From Pseudomonadota bacterium (GTDB lineage Bacteria; Pseudomonadota; Gammaproteobacteria; Burkholderiales; Burkholderiaceae_C), in assembly GCA_023442945.1 (NCBI GenBank), contig JAEZWW010000089.1, forward strand, positions 1-64,000: DNA of 64,000 nt, read 5' to 3'. A model generated the notes under the pieces. That model made no database searches. It was not told the DNA's origin and saw only the letters and a list, made by a program, of their open reading frames with translations. Shown in pieces: positions 7,506-16,584 of the stretch. The position numbers and the translations under genes were made by a program. How positions within the stretch are numbered: position 1 is the stretch's first letter; each line of letters begins with the position of its first letter.

Positions 7506-8960
7506 TCAGACAAAACGCCGAACGTCGACGAAGTGCCCGTGCACGGCGGCCGCCGCCGCCATCGCGGGGCTGACCAGGTGGGTGCGACCACCGTTGCCCT
7601 GGCGCCCTTCGAAGTTACGGTTGCTGGTGCTGGCGCAGCGCTCGCCCGGCTCCAGCCGGTCGGCGTTCATGGCCAGGCACATGCTGCAGCCCGGTTCGCG
7701 CCATTCAAAACCGGCGGCGGTGAAGATCTTGTCCAAGCCTTCGGCCTCGGCCTGCTGCTTGACCAGGCCTGAGCCCGGCACCACCAGCGCCTGCTTGACG
7801 TTGCCGGCCACCTTCTGGCCTAACTTCTTGACCACGGCGGCGGCTTCGCGCATGTCTTCGATGCGGCTGTTGGTGCAGCTGCCGATGAAGACCTTGTCCA
7901 CGCGGATGTCGGCCAGCGCCTTGTTGGGCTCCAGGCCCATGTAGGTCAGCGCGCGTTCGATGGCGCCGCGCTTGTTCGCGTCTTTTTCCTTGTCCGGGTC
8001 GGGCACGCGGCCGTCGATGCCCAGCACCATCTCGGGGCTGGTGCCCCAGGTGACCTGCGGCAGGATCTCGGCGGCGTTCAGCTCGACCACGGTATCGAAC
8101 TTGGCGCCGTCGTCCGAATGCAGGGTGCGCCAGTAAGCGACCGCCTGGTCCCACTCCGGGCCGCCAACAAATTGGCCGGTGGCCGAATCGGTGCCGGGCG
8201 ACAGCAGGCGCCCTTTGACATAGTCGACGGTCTTGTCGTCCACCGCGACCAGGCCGGCGCGCGCGCCAGCTTCGATCGCCATGTTGCACACCGTCATGCG
8301 GCCTTCCATGCTGAGCGCGCGGATGGCGTCGCCGGCAAATTCAATCGTGTAGCCCGTGCCGCCGGCGGTGCCGATCTTGCCGATGATGGCCAGCACGATG
8401 TCCTTGGCCGTCACGCCGGGCGCGGTTTGGCCGTTCACGCGGATCAGCATGTTCTTGGCCTTCTTGGCCAGCAGCGTTTGCGTGGCCAACACGTGTTCGA
8501 CCTCGCTGGTGCCGATGCCGTGCGCCAGCGCGCCAAATGCGCCGTGCGTGCTGGTGTGGCTGTCGCCGCAGACCACCGTCATGCCGGGCAGGGTGGCGCC
8601 GTTTTCCGGGCCGATCACGTGGACGATGCCCTGGCGCTTGTGCATGAAGGGGAAGAAGGCCGCCGCGCCGTTGGCGCGGATGTTGGCGTCCAGCGTGGTG
8701 ATCTGTTCTTTGCTGATCGGGTCTTCAATGCCGTCGTAGCCACGCTCCCAGCCGGTGGTGGGGGTGTTGTGGTCGGCGGTGGCGACCACGCTGCTCACGC
8801 GCCAGACCTTGCGGCCGGCGTCGCGCAGGCCTTCAAACGCCTGCGGGCTGGTCACTTCGTGCACCAGGTGGCGGTCGATGTAGAGGATGGCGGTGCCGTC
8901 CTCTTCGGTGTGGACGACGTGGTCGTCCCAAAGCTTGTCGTACAGCGTGCGTGCGGTCAT
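7506..8960 (-). CDS. leuC: 3-isopropylmalate dehydratase large subunit
   Basis: 484 aa [4Fe-4S] enzyme, partner of LeuD. Iron-sulfur ligands are seen in VFIGSCTNSRIEDM and in EPGCSMCLAMNAD; the VCGDSHTSTHGAFGALAHGIG substrate region is intact. The start at 8960 (MTARTLYDKLWDDHVV) is the family-typical N-terminus; an in-frame extension upstream is not conserved in type. It lies 49 bp downstream of the LysR gene on the same strand, so regulator and enzyme may share a transcript. Confidence 0.97.
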   Translation of the reverse strand: MTARTLYDKLWDDHVVHTEEDGTAILYIDRHLVHEVTSPQAFEGLRDAGRKVWRVSSVVATADHNTPTTGWERGYDGIEDPISKEQITTLDANIRANGAAAFFPFMHKRQGIVHVIGPENGATLPGMTVVCGDSHTSTHGAFGALAHGIGTSEVEHVLATQTLLAKKAKNMLIRVNGQTAPGVTAKDIVLAIIGKIGTAGGTGYTIEFAGDAIRALSMEGRMTVCNMAIEAGARAGLVAVDDKTVDYVKGRLLSPGTDSATGQFVGGPEWDQAVAYWRTLHSDDGAKFDTVVELNAAEILPQVTWGTSPEMVLGIDGRVPDPDKEKDANKRGAIERALTYMGLEPNKALADIRVDKVFIGSCTNSRIEDMREAAAVVKKLGQKVAGNVKQALVVPGSGLVKQQAEAEGLDKIFTAAGFEWREPGCSMCLAMNADRLEPGERCASTSNRNFEGRQGNGGRTHLVSPAMAAAAAVHGHFVDVRRFV

Positions 8961-9009
8961 GGCGTGGTGCTTCGTGGGAATGAAATCGTGGGTTGTGAAA
9001 GAGAAAAAC

Positions 9010-9987
9010 TCAGGCCGCTTGCGCCAGCGGCGAATCGGCCCGCGGGTGCTCATCGGCCCGCAGATGCTCGTCGGCCTGCAGGTGGTCGACCAGCGCCCGT
9101 GCGGTCACGGGCAGGGTCTTGAAGTCGCGCGCAATCAGGCGGATGTCGCGCCGCGCCCAGGCGTCGGTCAGCGGTACGGCGTGCAGGGCGCCGGCGGCGC
9201 GCATCAATTCAAACGCGCGCGCCGGCATCACGCCCACGCCCAGGCCGTTGTCGATCATGCGGCACATGGCATCCAGCCCGGTGACGCGGATGCGCAGGCG
9301 GATCGCCCGCCCGGCCTGCGCCGCCGCCTGGTGCATGGCCAGCGCAATGGAGCTGCCGGCGTGCAGGCCAACGTGGTCGTAGTCCAGGCTTTCTGCAAAT
9401 TCGATAGCTGGCCGCGCTGACAGGGCGTGGCCTGCAGGCACGACCAGCACCAAATCGTCGTGCCGGTACGGCAGCGACTGCAGCGCCGCGCCACCGGCCG
9501 CCAGCGCGCTGGCGTTGCCAATGCCCAGGTCGGCCGCGCCTTCCTGCACGGCGCGCACCACGTCGGCGGACAAATGCTCTTCCAGGTCGATCTTGACCTG
9601 CGGGTGGGCGCGCACAAAGCTGCCCAAGTCGTCCGGCAGAAACTGCACGATGGCCGAAATGCTGGCGTGCACGCGCACATGGCCGCGCACGCCGTCGGCG
9701 TATTCGCTCAGCTCGCTCTGCATTTTTTCCAGCCCATACAGCACGTTGCGCGCGTGGTGCAACAGGCTTTGGCCGGCGGGCGTCAGATCGACCCCGCGCG
9801 CGTGGCGGTAGAGCAGGGGCGTGTCCAGCGCCGCTTCCAGATCGGCCAGGCGCTTGCTGACGGCCGACGCGGCGATGAATTCCCGCTCGGCCGCCTTGCC
9901 GATGCTGCCGGCCTCGCACACGGCCACGAACAGCTGCAAGCTGGTCAGGTCGATGCGGCGGGCAAAGCTGCGTTCGGTGAGTTTCAT
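9010..9987 (-). CDS. LysR family transcriptional regulator
   Basis: 325 aa. An N-terminal winged helix-turn-helix spans about residues 12-72 (LTSLQLFVAVCEAGSIGKAA...AVSKRLADLEAAL...LLYRHARGVDLTPAG), followed by a periplasmic-binding-type effector domain. It is the first gene of the leucine cluster and is likely to control it, perhaps sensing a pathway intermediate; the effector cannot be read from sequence. The C-terminal tail has repeats of a DEHLRADEHPRAD type. A long intergenic region upstream probably holds its promoter. Confidence 0.9.
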   Translation of the reverse strand: MKLTERSFARRIDLTSLQLFVAVCEAGSIGKAAEREFIAASAVSKRLADLEAALDTPLLYRHARGVDLTPAGQSLLHHARNVLYGLEKMQSELSEYADGVRGHVRVHASISAIVQFLPDDLGSFVRAHPQVKIDLEEHLSADVVRAVQEGAADLGIGNASALAAGGAALQSLPYRHDDLVLVVPAGHALSARPAIEFAESLDYDHVGLHAGSSIALAMHQAAAQAGRAIRLRIRVTGLDAMCRMIDNGLGVGVMPARAFELMRAAGALHAVPLTDAWARRDIRLIARDFKTLPVTARALVDHLQADEHLRADEHPRADSPLAQAA

Positions 9988-10169
9988 GGCGGGGGCTGCT
10001 GGCTTCTTGCTTCAAGAAGGCTTTGCGGCATTTTCGCAGCAAAAGCAGTTCAAGGCATCGCGGATGGCGATGGGTGACTGGCACAGACGGTATGTCTTCG
10101 CGGCGGCCCGATAAGGTCGGCGATCCACGCCGGCTCATGGTGCGCGGTGGGCGCACGGGAAGAATCCCA

Positions 10170-10224
10170 ATCAAATCGGCCTCTGGCCCAACAGCCACTT
10201 GCGCGGCCAGCTTCTCTTTGTATA
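10170..10224 (-). repeat. Dispersed repeat family A, copy 2
   Basis: AAATCGGCCTCTGGCCCAAC followed by AGCCACTTGCGCGGCCAGCT, the reverse orientation of copy 1. Confidence 0.75.
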
Positions 10225-10264
10225 GCACACAGCACCCTTGCCCCACCTCCGTCGCGGTCCGCGC

Positions 10265-10369
10265 GACTTGTCCCCGCGGCCTGTGGGCTGAGCTGTGGAA
10301 GGCCTTCTGGACAAGCCCGGCAAGCCGCGCCCCGCCTGGCTTGGCCGGCGCTGCCTCTTCTTTGGGCAG
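10265..10369 (+). repeat. 105-bp diverged direct repeat, unit 1
   Basis: Begins GACTTGTCCCCGCGGCC and ends TCTTTGGGCAG. It aligns without gaps to 10436-10540, with roughly three quarters of bases identical by eye. The conserved cores are CTGTGGGC, GCAAGCCGCGCC and TCTTTGGGCAG. Confidence 0.7.
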
Positions 10370-10435
10370 TGGGCTTTTCAGGTCGATTTGACGGGTTTGT
10401 ACCCGGGTTTTTTGACGCGCGCCGAGAAGCGCGCC

Positions 10436-10540
10436 GACTTGTACCCGCCGGCTGTGGGCGGACTTGTTGAAAAGCGTGGGGGCAAGTGCCGCAAGCCGCG
10501 CCGGCATTGGGCTGGCGGGGCGTGCCTCATCTTTGGGCAG
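10436..10540 (+). repeat. 105-bp diverged direct repeat, unit 2
   Basis: Begins GACTTGTACCCGCCGGC and ends TCTTTGGGCAG; exactly the same length as unit 1 and separated from it by 66 bp. Confidence 0.7.
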
Positions 10541-10682
10541 CGCGCGGGCGCCGCGCCGCATGGGGTAAGGTGGGGGTCCCAAGCCGTGCGCGGATGGCCG
10601 GCCCGTCGCCGCGCCGCGCACCGGCCAGGCGCCGCGGCGATCAGGTGCCAGCGCACCTGCGCAAAGCGCGCAGCCTGCTCTT

Positions 10683-10730
10683 GAATCGGTAGCTGCCCAC
10701 GCAATGTCCTCTAGGGCCGGCAGCCAGTTT
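10683..10730 (+). repeat. Dispersed repeat family A, copy 3 (degenerate)
   Basis: GGTAGCTGCCCACGCAATGT and CCTCTAGGGCCGGCAGCC; the right end is eroded. Confidence 0.55.
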
Positions 10731-10767
10731 CATGCCCAAAGTGGGTCGCTGTTGCCCACGCGCTTTC

Positions 10768-11388
10768 ATGGACCCCACGATGCAATCCGCTTCCGCCGAC
10801 ATCTTTGACGCCGCGTACTACGAGCGCTTTTACTTCGACAAGAAGACCAGCGTGGTCGACCCGGCGCACATGGACCGGCTGGGCGCCTTCGTGGCCGCCT
10901 ACCTGCAGTACCTGCGCGTGCAGGTGCGGCGCGTGCTGGACGTGGGCTGCGGCATCGGCCTGTGGCAGGGGCTGATCGCGCGGCATTTCCCGGACGCTGC
11001 TTACCAAGGTGCGGAGATCAGCGCCTACCTGTGCGAGCGCTTTGGCTGGGAGCAGGCGTCCGTCGTCGACTACGCCGCCAGCGAACCGTATGACCTGGTC
11101 ATCTGCCAGGGCGTGCTGCCCTACCTCAGCCCGCCCGATCTGCAGCGTGCGCTGCGCAACCTGGGCCGGCTGACGCGCGGCGCGCTGTACGTCGAAGCGG
11201 TGGCGCGCGAAGACTACGAGCGCGACGTGATCGACGAAGAGCTGACCGACGCGCGCCTGTTCCGCCACCGTGCCGAGCTGTACCGGCGCGGCCTGCGCCC
11301 GCACTTTCACGAGCTGGGCGGTGGCCTGTGGCTGAGCCGCAGCGCCGAGGTGCCGCTGTTCGAGCTGGAGCATTTGGGCGGGGGCTGA
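10768..11388 (+). CDS. Class I SAM-dependent methyltransferase
   Basis: 206 aa from the chosen start. The glycine-rich SAM-binding motif I, VLDVGCGIGLWQ, is at about residues 56-67, with a Rossmann-type alternation after it (GAEISAYLCERFGW, DLVICQGVLPYL). The substrate is unknown. Start codons at 10732, 10768 and 10780 are all in frame and none has a good Shine-Dalgarno; 10768 is a compromise. It stands alone between the leucine cluster and the thiamine-regulated permease. Confidence 0.8.
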   Translation: MDPTMQSASADIFDAAYYERFYFDKKTSVVDPAHMDRLGAFVAAYLQYLRVQVRRVLDVGCGIGLWQGLIARHFPDAAYQGAEISAYLCERFGWEQASVVDYAASEPYDLVICQGVLPYLSPPDLQRALRNLGRLTRGALYVEAVAREDYERDVIDEELTDARLFRHRAELYRRGLRPHFHELGGGLWLSRSAEVPLFELEHLGGG

Positions 11389-11527
11389 TGCCCGCTCAAG
11401 CCCGCTTGAACCGCGCGCCAACCGCGGCACGTCGCCAAGGCTGCCGCGCGACCTTCCGCACAGTCAGCACGCCCGCCGGCCAGCCACGCACCCCATGGCA
11501 CAATCGCGCCGCCGCCTGCGGGCGGCA

Positions 11528-11617
11528 CACGCTGGGGGTGCCCCGCGGGCCATGGGCCGGCGCGGGCTGAGAGAGTCCCTTCGAACCTGATTGAGGTCAT
11601 CCTCGCGCAGGGAAGCC
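11528..11617 (+). ncRNA. TPP riboswitch (THI element)
   Basis: The conserved core is present in order: CACGCTGGGGGTGCC, GGCTGAGAGAGTCCCTT, CGAACCTGATTGAGGTCAT and CGCGCAGGGAAG. It lies about 80 nt upstream of the permease start. This is the thiamine pyrophosphate aptamer and it makes the downstream permease a thiamine-precursor transporter candidate. Confidence 0.95.
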
Positions 11618-11666
11618 CGCTCATCCGGCCGCGTTCGCCCAGCTTGGGCCACGCGGCGCGAGCGAT

Positions 11667-11690
11667 TTCCTTGTGCGGTGCCGCAAGGAA
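11667..11690 (+). promoter_or_regulatory. SD-sequestering hairpin (riboswitch expression platform)
   Basis: TTCCTTGTGCGG pairs with CCGCAAGGAA: six plus four base pairs with a two-base bulge and a TG loop. The right arm contains the AAGGAA Shine-Dalgarno located 9 nt before the ATG at 11699, so folding would hide the ribosome site. This points to translational control by TPP. Confidence 0.65.
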
Positions 11691-11698
11691 TCCGCCGC

Positions 11699-12982
11699 AT
11701 GAGCGCAACTGCTTCTTCTTCCACTTCCGCCGCCGCCAACGAAGCGCTGGCGCCGCTGCCGGCCGACCGCCGCGTCTTCCGCTGGCACGACCACGCGTCG
11801 CTGTGGTTCAGCCTGGGCGTGGGGCTGCTCGTCATGCAGGTCGGCGCCTACCTGATGCCGGCGCTGAGCCCGCGCGAGGCGCTGGCGGCGATCGTGTTCG
11901 GCTCGCTGATCGGCGCGGGCTTGCTGGGCTGGGTCGCCAAGCTGGGCTGCGACAGCGGCCTGGCCAGCGCGGGGCTGATGCACGCGGCTTACGGGCGGCG
12001 CTTTGCCGGCCTGCCGATCATCTTGAACATCGTGCAGCTGGTGGGCTGGGGCACGTTTGAGTTGGTGGTGATGCGCGATGCCACCGTGGCCATCGGCCGC
12101 CAATCCGGCGGCATGGCGGCCAGTTGGTGGCCGGTGGCGGCCACGCTGCTGTGGGGCGGCGTGGTGGCGCTGCTGATCAGCGGGTCGATGGTGCAGCTGG
12201 TGCGCCGCGTGATCGCGCGCGTGGCGCTGCCGCTGGTGGTGCTGTCGCTGCTGTGGCTGACGTGGCAATTCCTCGGCATGGCGCACGCGCAGGGCTGGCA
12301 GCAGCTGTGGCAGCGCCCGGGCGCGGGCGGCATGGGCGTGATGCCCGCGCTGGACCTGGTGATCGCCATGCCGATTTCGTGGCTGCCGCTGGTGGCCGAC
12401 TACGCGCGCCACGGCACGAGTGGCCGCAGCGCGCTGCGCGGCACCTGGGCCGGGTACGCGCTGGCCAACATCTGGTGCTACGCGCTGGGTGTGTTGGTGG
12501 CGCTGACGCTGCCCAGCAAAGACCTGGTGACGGCACTGCTGCTGGCGCAGGGTGGGCTGATCGCGCTGTCGCTGATCCTGATCGACGAGGTGGACAACGC
12601 GTACGGGGACGCGTATTCCGGCGCCGTGTCCGCGCACAGCCTGCTGCCACGCTGGAGCGTGCGTCGCTGGGGCGTGGTGATGGCACTGGGCTGTACCGCG
12701 CTGGCGCTGGTGCTGCCGATGCACAGCCTGGAGCCGTTCCTGCTGCTGCTCAGCTCGGTCTTCGTGCCGCTGTTCGGCGTGATCCTGGGGCGCCTGGCGC
12801 TGGGCGTGGACGTGGGCGCCGCGCTGCAGCGCGCGCGCAGCGTGCACTGGGTGCCGGTGGCGCTGTGGCTGGGCGGCATCGCCTTCTACCACCTGCTGCC
12901 CAAGTGGTTGCCCGGTTGGGGCGCGGCGTTGCCGACGCTGGCCGTGTGCTTGGTGCTGGCGCGGCTGACGCGCGGGCGCTGA
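11699..12982 (+). CDS. cytX: Hydroxymethylpyrimidine permease CytX (NCS1 family)
   Basis: 427 aa, highly hydrophobic with about 12 membrane segments and a polar N-terminal tail. The family is nucleobase:cation symporter-1 (cytosine permease like), recognised from segments such as GSLIGAGLLGWVAKLGCDSGLASAGLMHAAYG and ISWLPLVADYARHG. Its position behind a TPP riboswitch marks it as the thiamine-regulated CytX type that takes up HMP. The start at 11699 has AAGGAA at the right distance. It is the only gene of the unit; no thi genes follow. Confidence 0.88.
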   Translation: MSATASSSTSAAANEALAPLPADRRVFRWHDHASLWFSLGVGLLVMQVGAYLMPALSPREALAAIVFGSLIGAGLLGWVAKLGCDSGLASAGLMHAAYGRRFAGLPIILNIVQLVGWGTFELVVMRDATVAIGRQSGGMAASWWPVAATLLWGGVVALLISGSMVQLVRRVIARVALPLVVLSLLWLTWQFLGMAHAQGWQQLWQRPGAGGMGVMPALDLVIAMPISWLPLVADYARHGTSGRSALRGTWAGYALANIWCYALGVLVALTLPSKDLVTALLLAQGGLIALSLILIDEVDNAYGDAYSGAVSAHSLLPRWSVRRWGVVMALGCTALALVLPMHSLEPFLLLLSSVFVPLFGVILGRLALGVDVGAALQRARSVHWVPVALWLGGIAFYHLLPKWLPGWGAALPTLAVCLVLARLTRGR

Positions 12983-13047
12983 GCGGGCTGGCGCGCGCCA
13001 ACGCGGCCACGCCGTGGGTCGTTCCGTCAATGAATGCGCTATGAATA

Positions 13048-13102
13048 GCGTAGCTGGGCGCGCAGGTGGTTGTAGGGCGACGGCCTGATTCTTCTTGAAA
13101 TC
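13048..13102 (+). repeat. Dispersed repeat family A, copy 4
   Basis: Begins next to CGCTATGAATAGCG (a perfect short inverted repeat at 13037-13050), then GTAGCTGGGCGCGCAGGTGG, TTGTAGGGCGACGGCCTG and TTCTTGAAAT. Confidence 0.75.
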
Positions 13103-13119
13103 GGGTTGGCGCGGCAGTC

Positions 13120-16100
13120 TCAGTACACCAGCCGCGAATGCCCCACGCCGCCGCCTTTGTCCACGCGGATCTGTACCGGGATGCGCTCCTTCAGCGCCTC
13201 CACGTGGCTGATCACGCCGATCATCTTGCCGCTGGCGTTCAGCGCGTCCAGCGCCGCCAGCGCGACCTCCAGCGTGTCGCCATCGAGCGTGCCAAAGCCT
13301 TCGTCCAGGAACAGCGAATCGATCGAGGTCTTGTGGCTGACCAGGTCGGACAGCGCCAGCGCCAGCGCCAGGCTGACCAGAAAGCCTTCGCCGCCCGACA
13401 ACGTGCGTGTGTCGCGCGCCACGTCGCCCTGCCAGCCGTCGACCACTTCCAGCTCCAGCTCGCCCGTCGCCTTGCGCCGCAACGTGTAGCGCCCGTGCAG
13501 GCGCGCGAGGTGCTGGTTGGCCAGGTGCAGCAGGTGGTCCAGCGTCAGCCCCTGCGCAAACTTGCGGTACTTGTCGCCCTTGGCCGAGCCGATCAGCCCG
13601 TCCAGCCGCTGCCACAGGTCGCTGTCGGCGCGCTGCTGGTCGATGCGGGTCAGCAGCGCTTGCTGGCCGCTGCGGCGCGTGGCATCGTCGGCCAGGCGGG
13701 TGCGGATTTCCGACAGCTGCGCGATCAGCGCGTCGCGCTGCGCCTGCAACTGGTCGATGCGCGCCTGCAGCGCTTCGGGCGCCTCGTCCGTCAGGGCCTG
13801 CGCGGCCAAAGCGGCGTGGCGTTGCTGCGCGTCGGCCAGCACGGCATCGCAGCGCTGGGTTTCGGTGGCCAGACGCGCGTCCCAGTCGGCCAGGCGCGCG
13901 TGCTCATCGGCCGGTAGCAGGGCGGCGCGGTAGGCCGCCGCATCGGCAAACGGGCTGGCTTGCAGCGCGGTGGCCCAGGCGGCGTCGGCTTGGCTGGCTT
14001 GGGACCGAGCTTGTGTGCACTGCGCTTGCGCGGCCTCCAGGCGGCCGGCCAGCGTGTGCAGGGCGGCGTGGATCTGGTCGACGGCTTGGGCGCTCGCGGC
14101 CAAGGTGTCGGGCAAGGGCGCAGCGCTTGCGTCGTCATTGGCGTCGTCCGCGAGCGCGCTGGCCGCGCGCTCGGCCCACAGCGCGGCGTCGGCGTCGGCG
14201 CGCTCGGCCTGGGCGTGCTGCGCACCGATGTCGATGGCCAGTTGCTGCCCACGCTGTTGCGTGCTTTGCCAACGCTGCCATTCGGCGCTGCGTTCGGCCA
14301 GCCAAGGCGCGGGGTCGGCATCGGCCGCGGGCAGGGTGTAGCCGGCGGCGGCCACGGCGCGCGCGAGCTCGGCCTGCAACGCGTTCGCCTCGGCCTGCAC
14401 GGCGCGCAACTGCTGCGCCAGTGCGTCCTGGCGCTGCACCAGCCCAGCCAGCGTTTGCTGTTCGCGCTCGCGCGCGTGATGGGCGTGTTGCAGCGCCTGC
14501 GCGCTGTGGTGGGCTTGCTCGCTGGCGCGGGTCAGGGCCAGCTCGGCCGCTTCGGCTTGTGCCAGCGCTTGCGCCAGACGCTCGGTTTGCGCGGCGGCGC
14601 CTTGCGCGGCGTTGGTCAGCGCGTCCTCTTGCGACCAGGCATCGGGCGGGGGCGCGTCGTTGCCCGGCGCTGCTTGCTGCAACAAGGCCTGCCAGCGCCC
14701 GGCGGCGGCGTTGCTGTCGGCTTGCAACTCAGCCGCTTGGGCCTGTGCCTGCTCCAGCTTGGCTTGCGCGGCGGCGGCGTCCGCCTTGCATTGCTCGCCT
14801 TGCGCGCGCAGGGCGTCCAGCGCGGTTTGGGCGTCGACCAGCGCGCGTTCGGTTTCGCCCACGTCGAGCGCGGCGTAGGCGGCGATGGCCGGGTGCTCGC
14901 GCGCGCCGCACAGCGGGCAGGCTTCGCCCGGCTGCAGCGCGTGGCGGTGCGCTTCCAGGCTTTGGATGCGCTGCTCTTGCGCCAGCAGTTTCTGTTTGTC
15001 GCTGACCACGCTCTGTTGCGCCTTGAAGCGCTCGCGCAAGCTCAACAAGGTTTGCTGTAGCTGGGCAGTCTCCGATTGCCCCGCGACCACGCGCTGCTGC
15101 AGCGTGCCGGCTTGCCCGGTCAGGCGGCGGCGCTGGTGCGCCACCTCTTCCAACTGCTGCCACCACTGGCCGTGCCGGTGCGCGCCTTGCCAGCGGGCGC
15201 GCAGCGCGGCGACGCTGTCCGCGCCGTGTTGGGCCAGCTGTGCTTGCAAGGCCGTGCGCGCGCTTTGCAGCGCGGTCTGCGCGGCCTGCTGCGCCTGTTC
15301 GGCCTGGCGCAGCGCGCCGTCTTGGGTGGCGATGCGCTGCTGCAGGCCGGCGTGCTCTTGCGCCAGCGCGCCTTGCTGCTCGGCCAGTTTGCTGTGGCGC
15401 TGGCGCAGCGTGCTGCGCTGGCCAAAACGCAGGCGCCAATCGGCCAAGCGCTCGCCCAGGTCGGCGTGCGCGGCGTGGGCCTGGCGGTACGCGTCGGCCT
15501 GTTGGCGCTCGGCTTGTAGCGTGCCCAGGCGGGCGTGCGCGCTGCTGGCGGCTTGCGCGGCCAAGCGGTGGCCGTGGCACAGGTGCTGGCCCAGGCGTTG
15601 GCGCTGCGCGGCTTCTTCGGTCCGCAGTTGGTGGAGCGCAGACGAGCTTTCGATCACGGCGTTTCGCGCCTGCTGTTGCGCCTGGTGTGCGGGCTGCAAG
15701 GCTTGGGCCGGCGCGTGCACCGCCAGGGCTTGCAGCGCGGGTGCAGCGTCGGCGCGGGCTTGCGCGGCGGCGCGCTGCGCTTGCTCGGCCTCGGCCAGGG
15801 TCTGGGCGGCCAGCTCGCGCTCGCGCTGCCATTGGCGCAGCGCGGTCGCGGCCTGCAGCTGGGCGTCGGCGTCACGCTGCTCGGCCAGCCAGCGCTGTTG
15901 GTCGGCGGCCAGGGCGTCGCGCTCTTCAGGGGCCAGCAGCTGCACACCATCGGCTTGCGCCTGCAGCTGTTCCAGCGCGTGCCGCGCGGCGCGCGAACGC
16001 TCGAACACGGCTTGCGATATTTGGCCGTAGATCTCGGTGCCCGTCAGCTCTTCCAGCAGCTCAGCGCGGTCGTTGGCGTTGGCGTTGAGGAAGGCCGCAA

Positions 16101-16584
16101 AGCCGCCTTGGGCCAGCAGCATGGACCGCGTGAAGCGCGCGAAGTCCAGGCCGGTGAGCGCGGCGATGCGTTTGAGCTTGTCGCCGCTGTGCGTGCTGAG
16201 GATCTCGCCCGCGCCGTCGTCGCCGGTGAGCTGCGCCAGTTCGACCTTGGGCGCCTGCAGCGCGCCGTCGATGCGGTCGCGCGCGCGGCGCTGGCTCCAG
16301 AAGGCGCGGTAGGCCGTGCCTTTGACTTCGAACACCACTTCCGCCAAACAGTCGGCGGTGTGGCGCGTCATCAACTCGTTGCTTTGACCCCCGACGCTGG
16401 TCAGACGCGGCGTCTGGTGGTACAGCGCCAGGCAGATCGCGTCCAGCAAGCTGGACTTGCCCGCGCCCGTCGGCCCGGTGATGGCGAACAGGCCGTTGTC
16501 CTTGAAGGGTGCTTCGCGGAAGTCGACCGTGAATTCGCCCTTGAGCGAATTCAGGTTCTTCAGGCGCAGGCTGAGGATCTTCAT
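13120..16584 (-). CDS. sbcC: Exonuclease SbcC, SMC-like ATPase subunit
   Basis: 1154 aa. Walker A GPTGAGKSS is at residues 37-45. A very long Gln/Ala-rich coiled coil folds back at the zinc hook CPLC (about residue 555). The C-terminal half carries the signature LSGGEGFLVSLALALALSDL, then LFLDEGFGTLD (Walker B/D-loop). With SbcD it forms the Mre11/Rad50-type nuclease that cleaves hairpins and protein-blocked DNA ends. It overlaps sbcD by 4 nt, so the two are translationally coupled. Confidence 0.96.
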   Translation of the reverse strand: MKILSLRLKNLNSLKGEFTVDFREAPFKDNGLFAITGPTGAGKSSLLDAICLALYHQTPRLTSVGGQSNELMTRHTADCLAEVVFEVKGTAYRAFWSQRRARDRIDGALQAPKVELAQLTGDDGAGEILSTHSGDKLKRIAALTGLDFARFTRSMLLAQGGFAAFLNANANDRAELLEELTGTEIYGQISQAVFERSRAARHALEQLQAQADGVQLLAPEERDALAADQQRWLAEQRDADAQLQAATALRQWQRERELAAQTLAEAEQAQRAAAQARADAAPALQALAVHAPAQALQPAHQAQQQARNAVIESSSALHQLRTEEAAQRQRLGQHLCHGHRLAAQAASSAHARLGTLQAERQQADAYRQAHAAHADLGERLADWRLRFGQRSTLRQRHSKLAEQQGALAQEHAGLQQRIATQDGALRQAEQAQQAAQTALQSARTALQAQLAQHGADSVAALRARWQGAHRHGQWWQQLEEVAHQRRRLTGQAGTLQQRVVAGQSETAQLQQTLLSLRERFKAQQSVVSDKQKLLAQEQRIQSLEAHRHALQPGEACPLCGAREHPAIAAYAALDVGETERALVDAQTALDALRAQGEQCKADAAAAQAKLEQAQAQAAELQADSNAAAGRWQALLQQAAPGNDAPPPDAWSQEDALTNAAQGAAAQTERLAQALAQAEAAELALTRASEQAHHSAQALQHAHHAREREQQTLAGLVQRQDALAQQLRAVQAEANALQAELARAVAAAGYTLPAADADPAPWLAERSAEWQRWQSTQQRGQQLAIDIGAQHAQAERADADAALWAERAASALADDANDDASAAPLPDTLAASAQAVDQIHAALHTLAGRLEAAQAQCTQARSQASQADAAWATALQASPFADAAAYRAALLPADEHARLADWDARLATETQRCDAVLADAQQRHAALAAQALTDEAPEALQARIDQLQAQRDALIAQLSEIRTRLADDATRRSGQQALLTRIDQQRADSDLWQRLDGLIGSAKGDKYRKFAQGLTLDHLLHLANQHLARLHGRYTLRRKATGELELEVVDGWQGDVARDTRTLSGGEGFLVSLALALALSDLVSHKTSIDSLFLDEGFGTLDGDTLEVALAALDALNASGKMIGVISHVEALKERIPVQIRVDKGGGVGHSRLVY

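Larger units (their letters stand above)
9988..10767. other. 780-bp intergenic region with repeats
   Basis: No convincing gene. It holds repeat A copy 2 (10170-10224), a pair of 105-bp diverged direct repeats (10265-10369 and 10436-10540), a small CGGGT-TTGT-ACCCG hairpin with a following T run (about 10392-10412), a GCGCGC hairpin (10417-10434), and a degenerate repeat A copy 3 (10683-10730). Promoters for the LysR gene (minus) and the methyltransferase gene (plus) should be here, but none can be assigned firmly. Confidence 0.6.

Noticed and set aside
9393..9427. Sequence resembling repeat A (GATAGCTGGCCGCGCTGACA) inside the LysR gene
   Set aside because: The LysR protein has normal length and a normal family sequence there, and the match lacks the middle of the repeat; probably chance.
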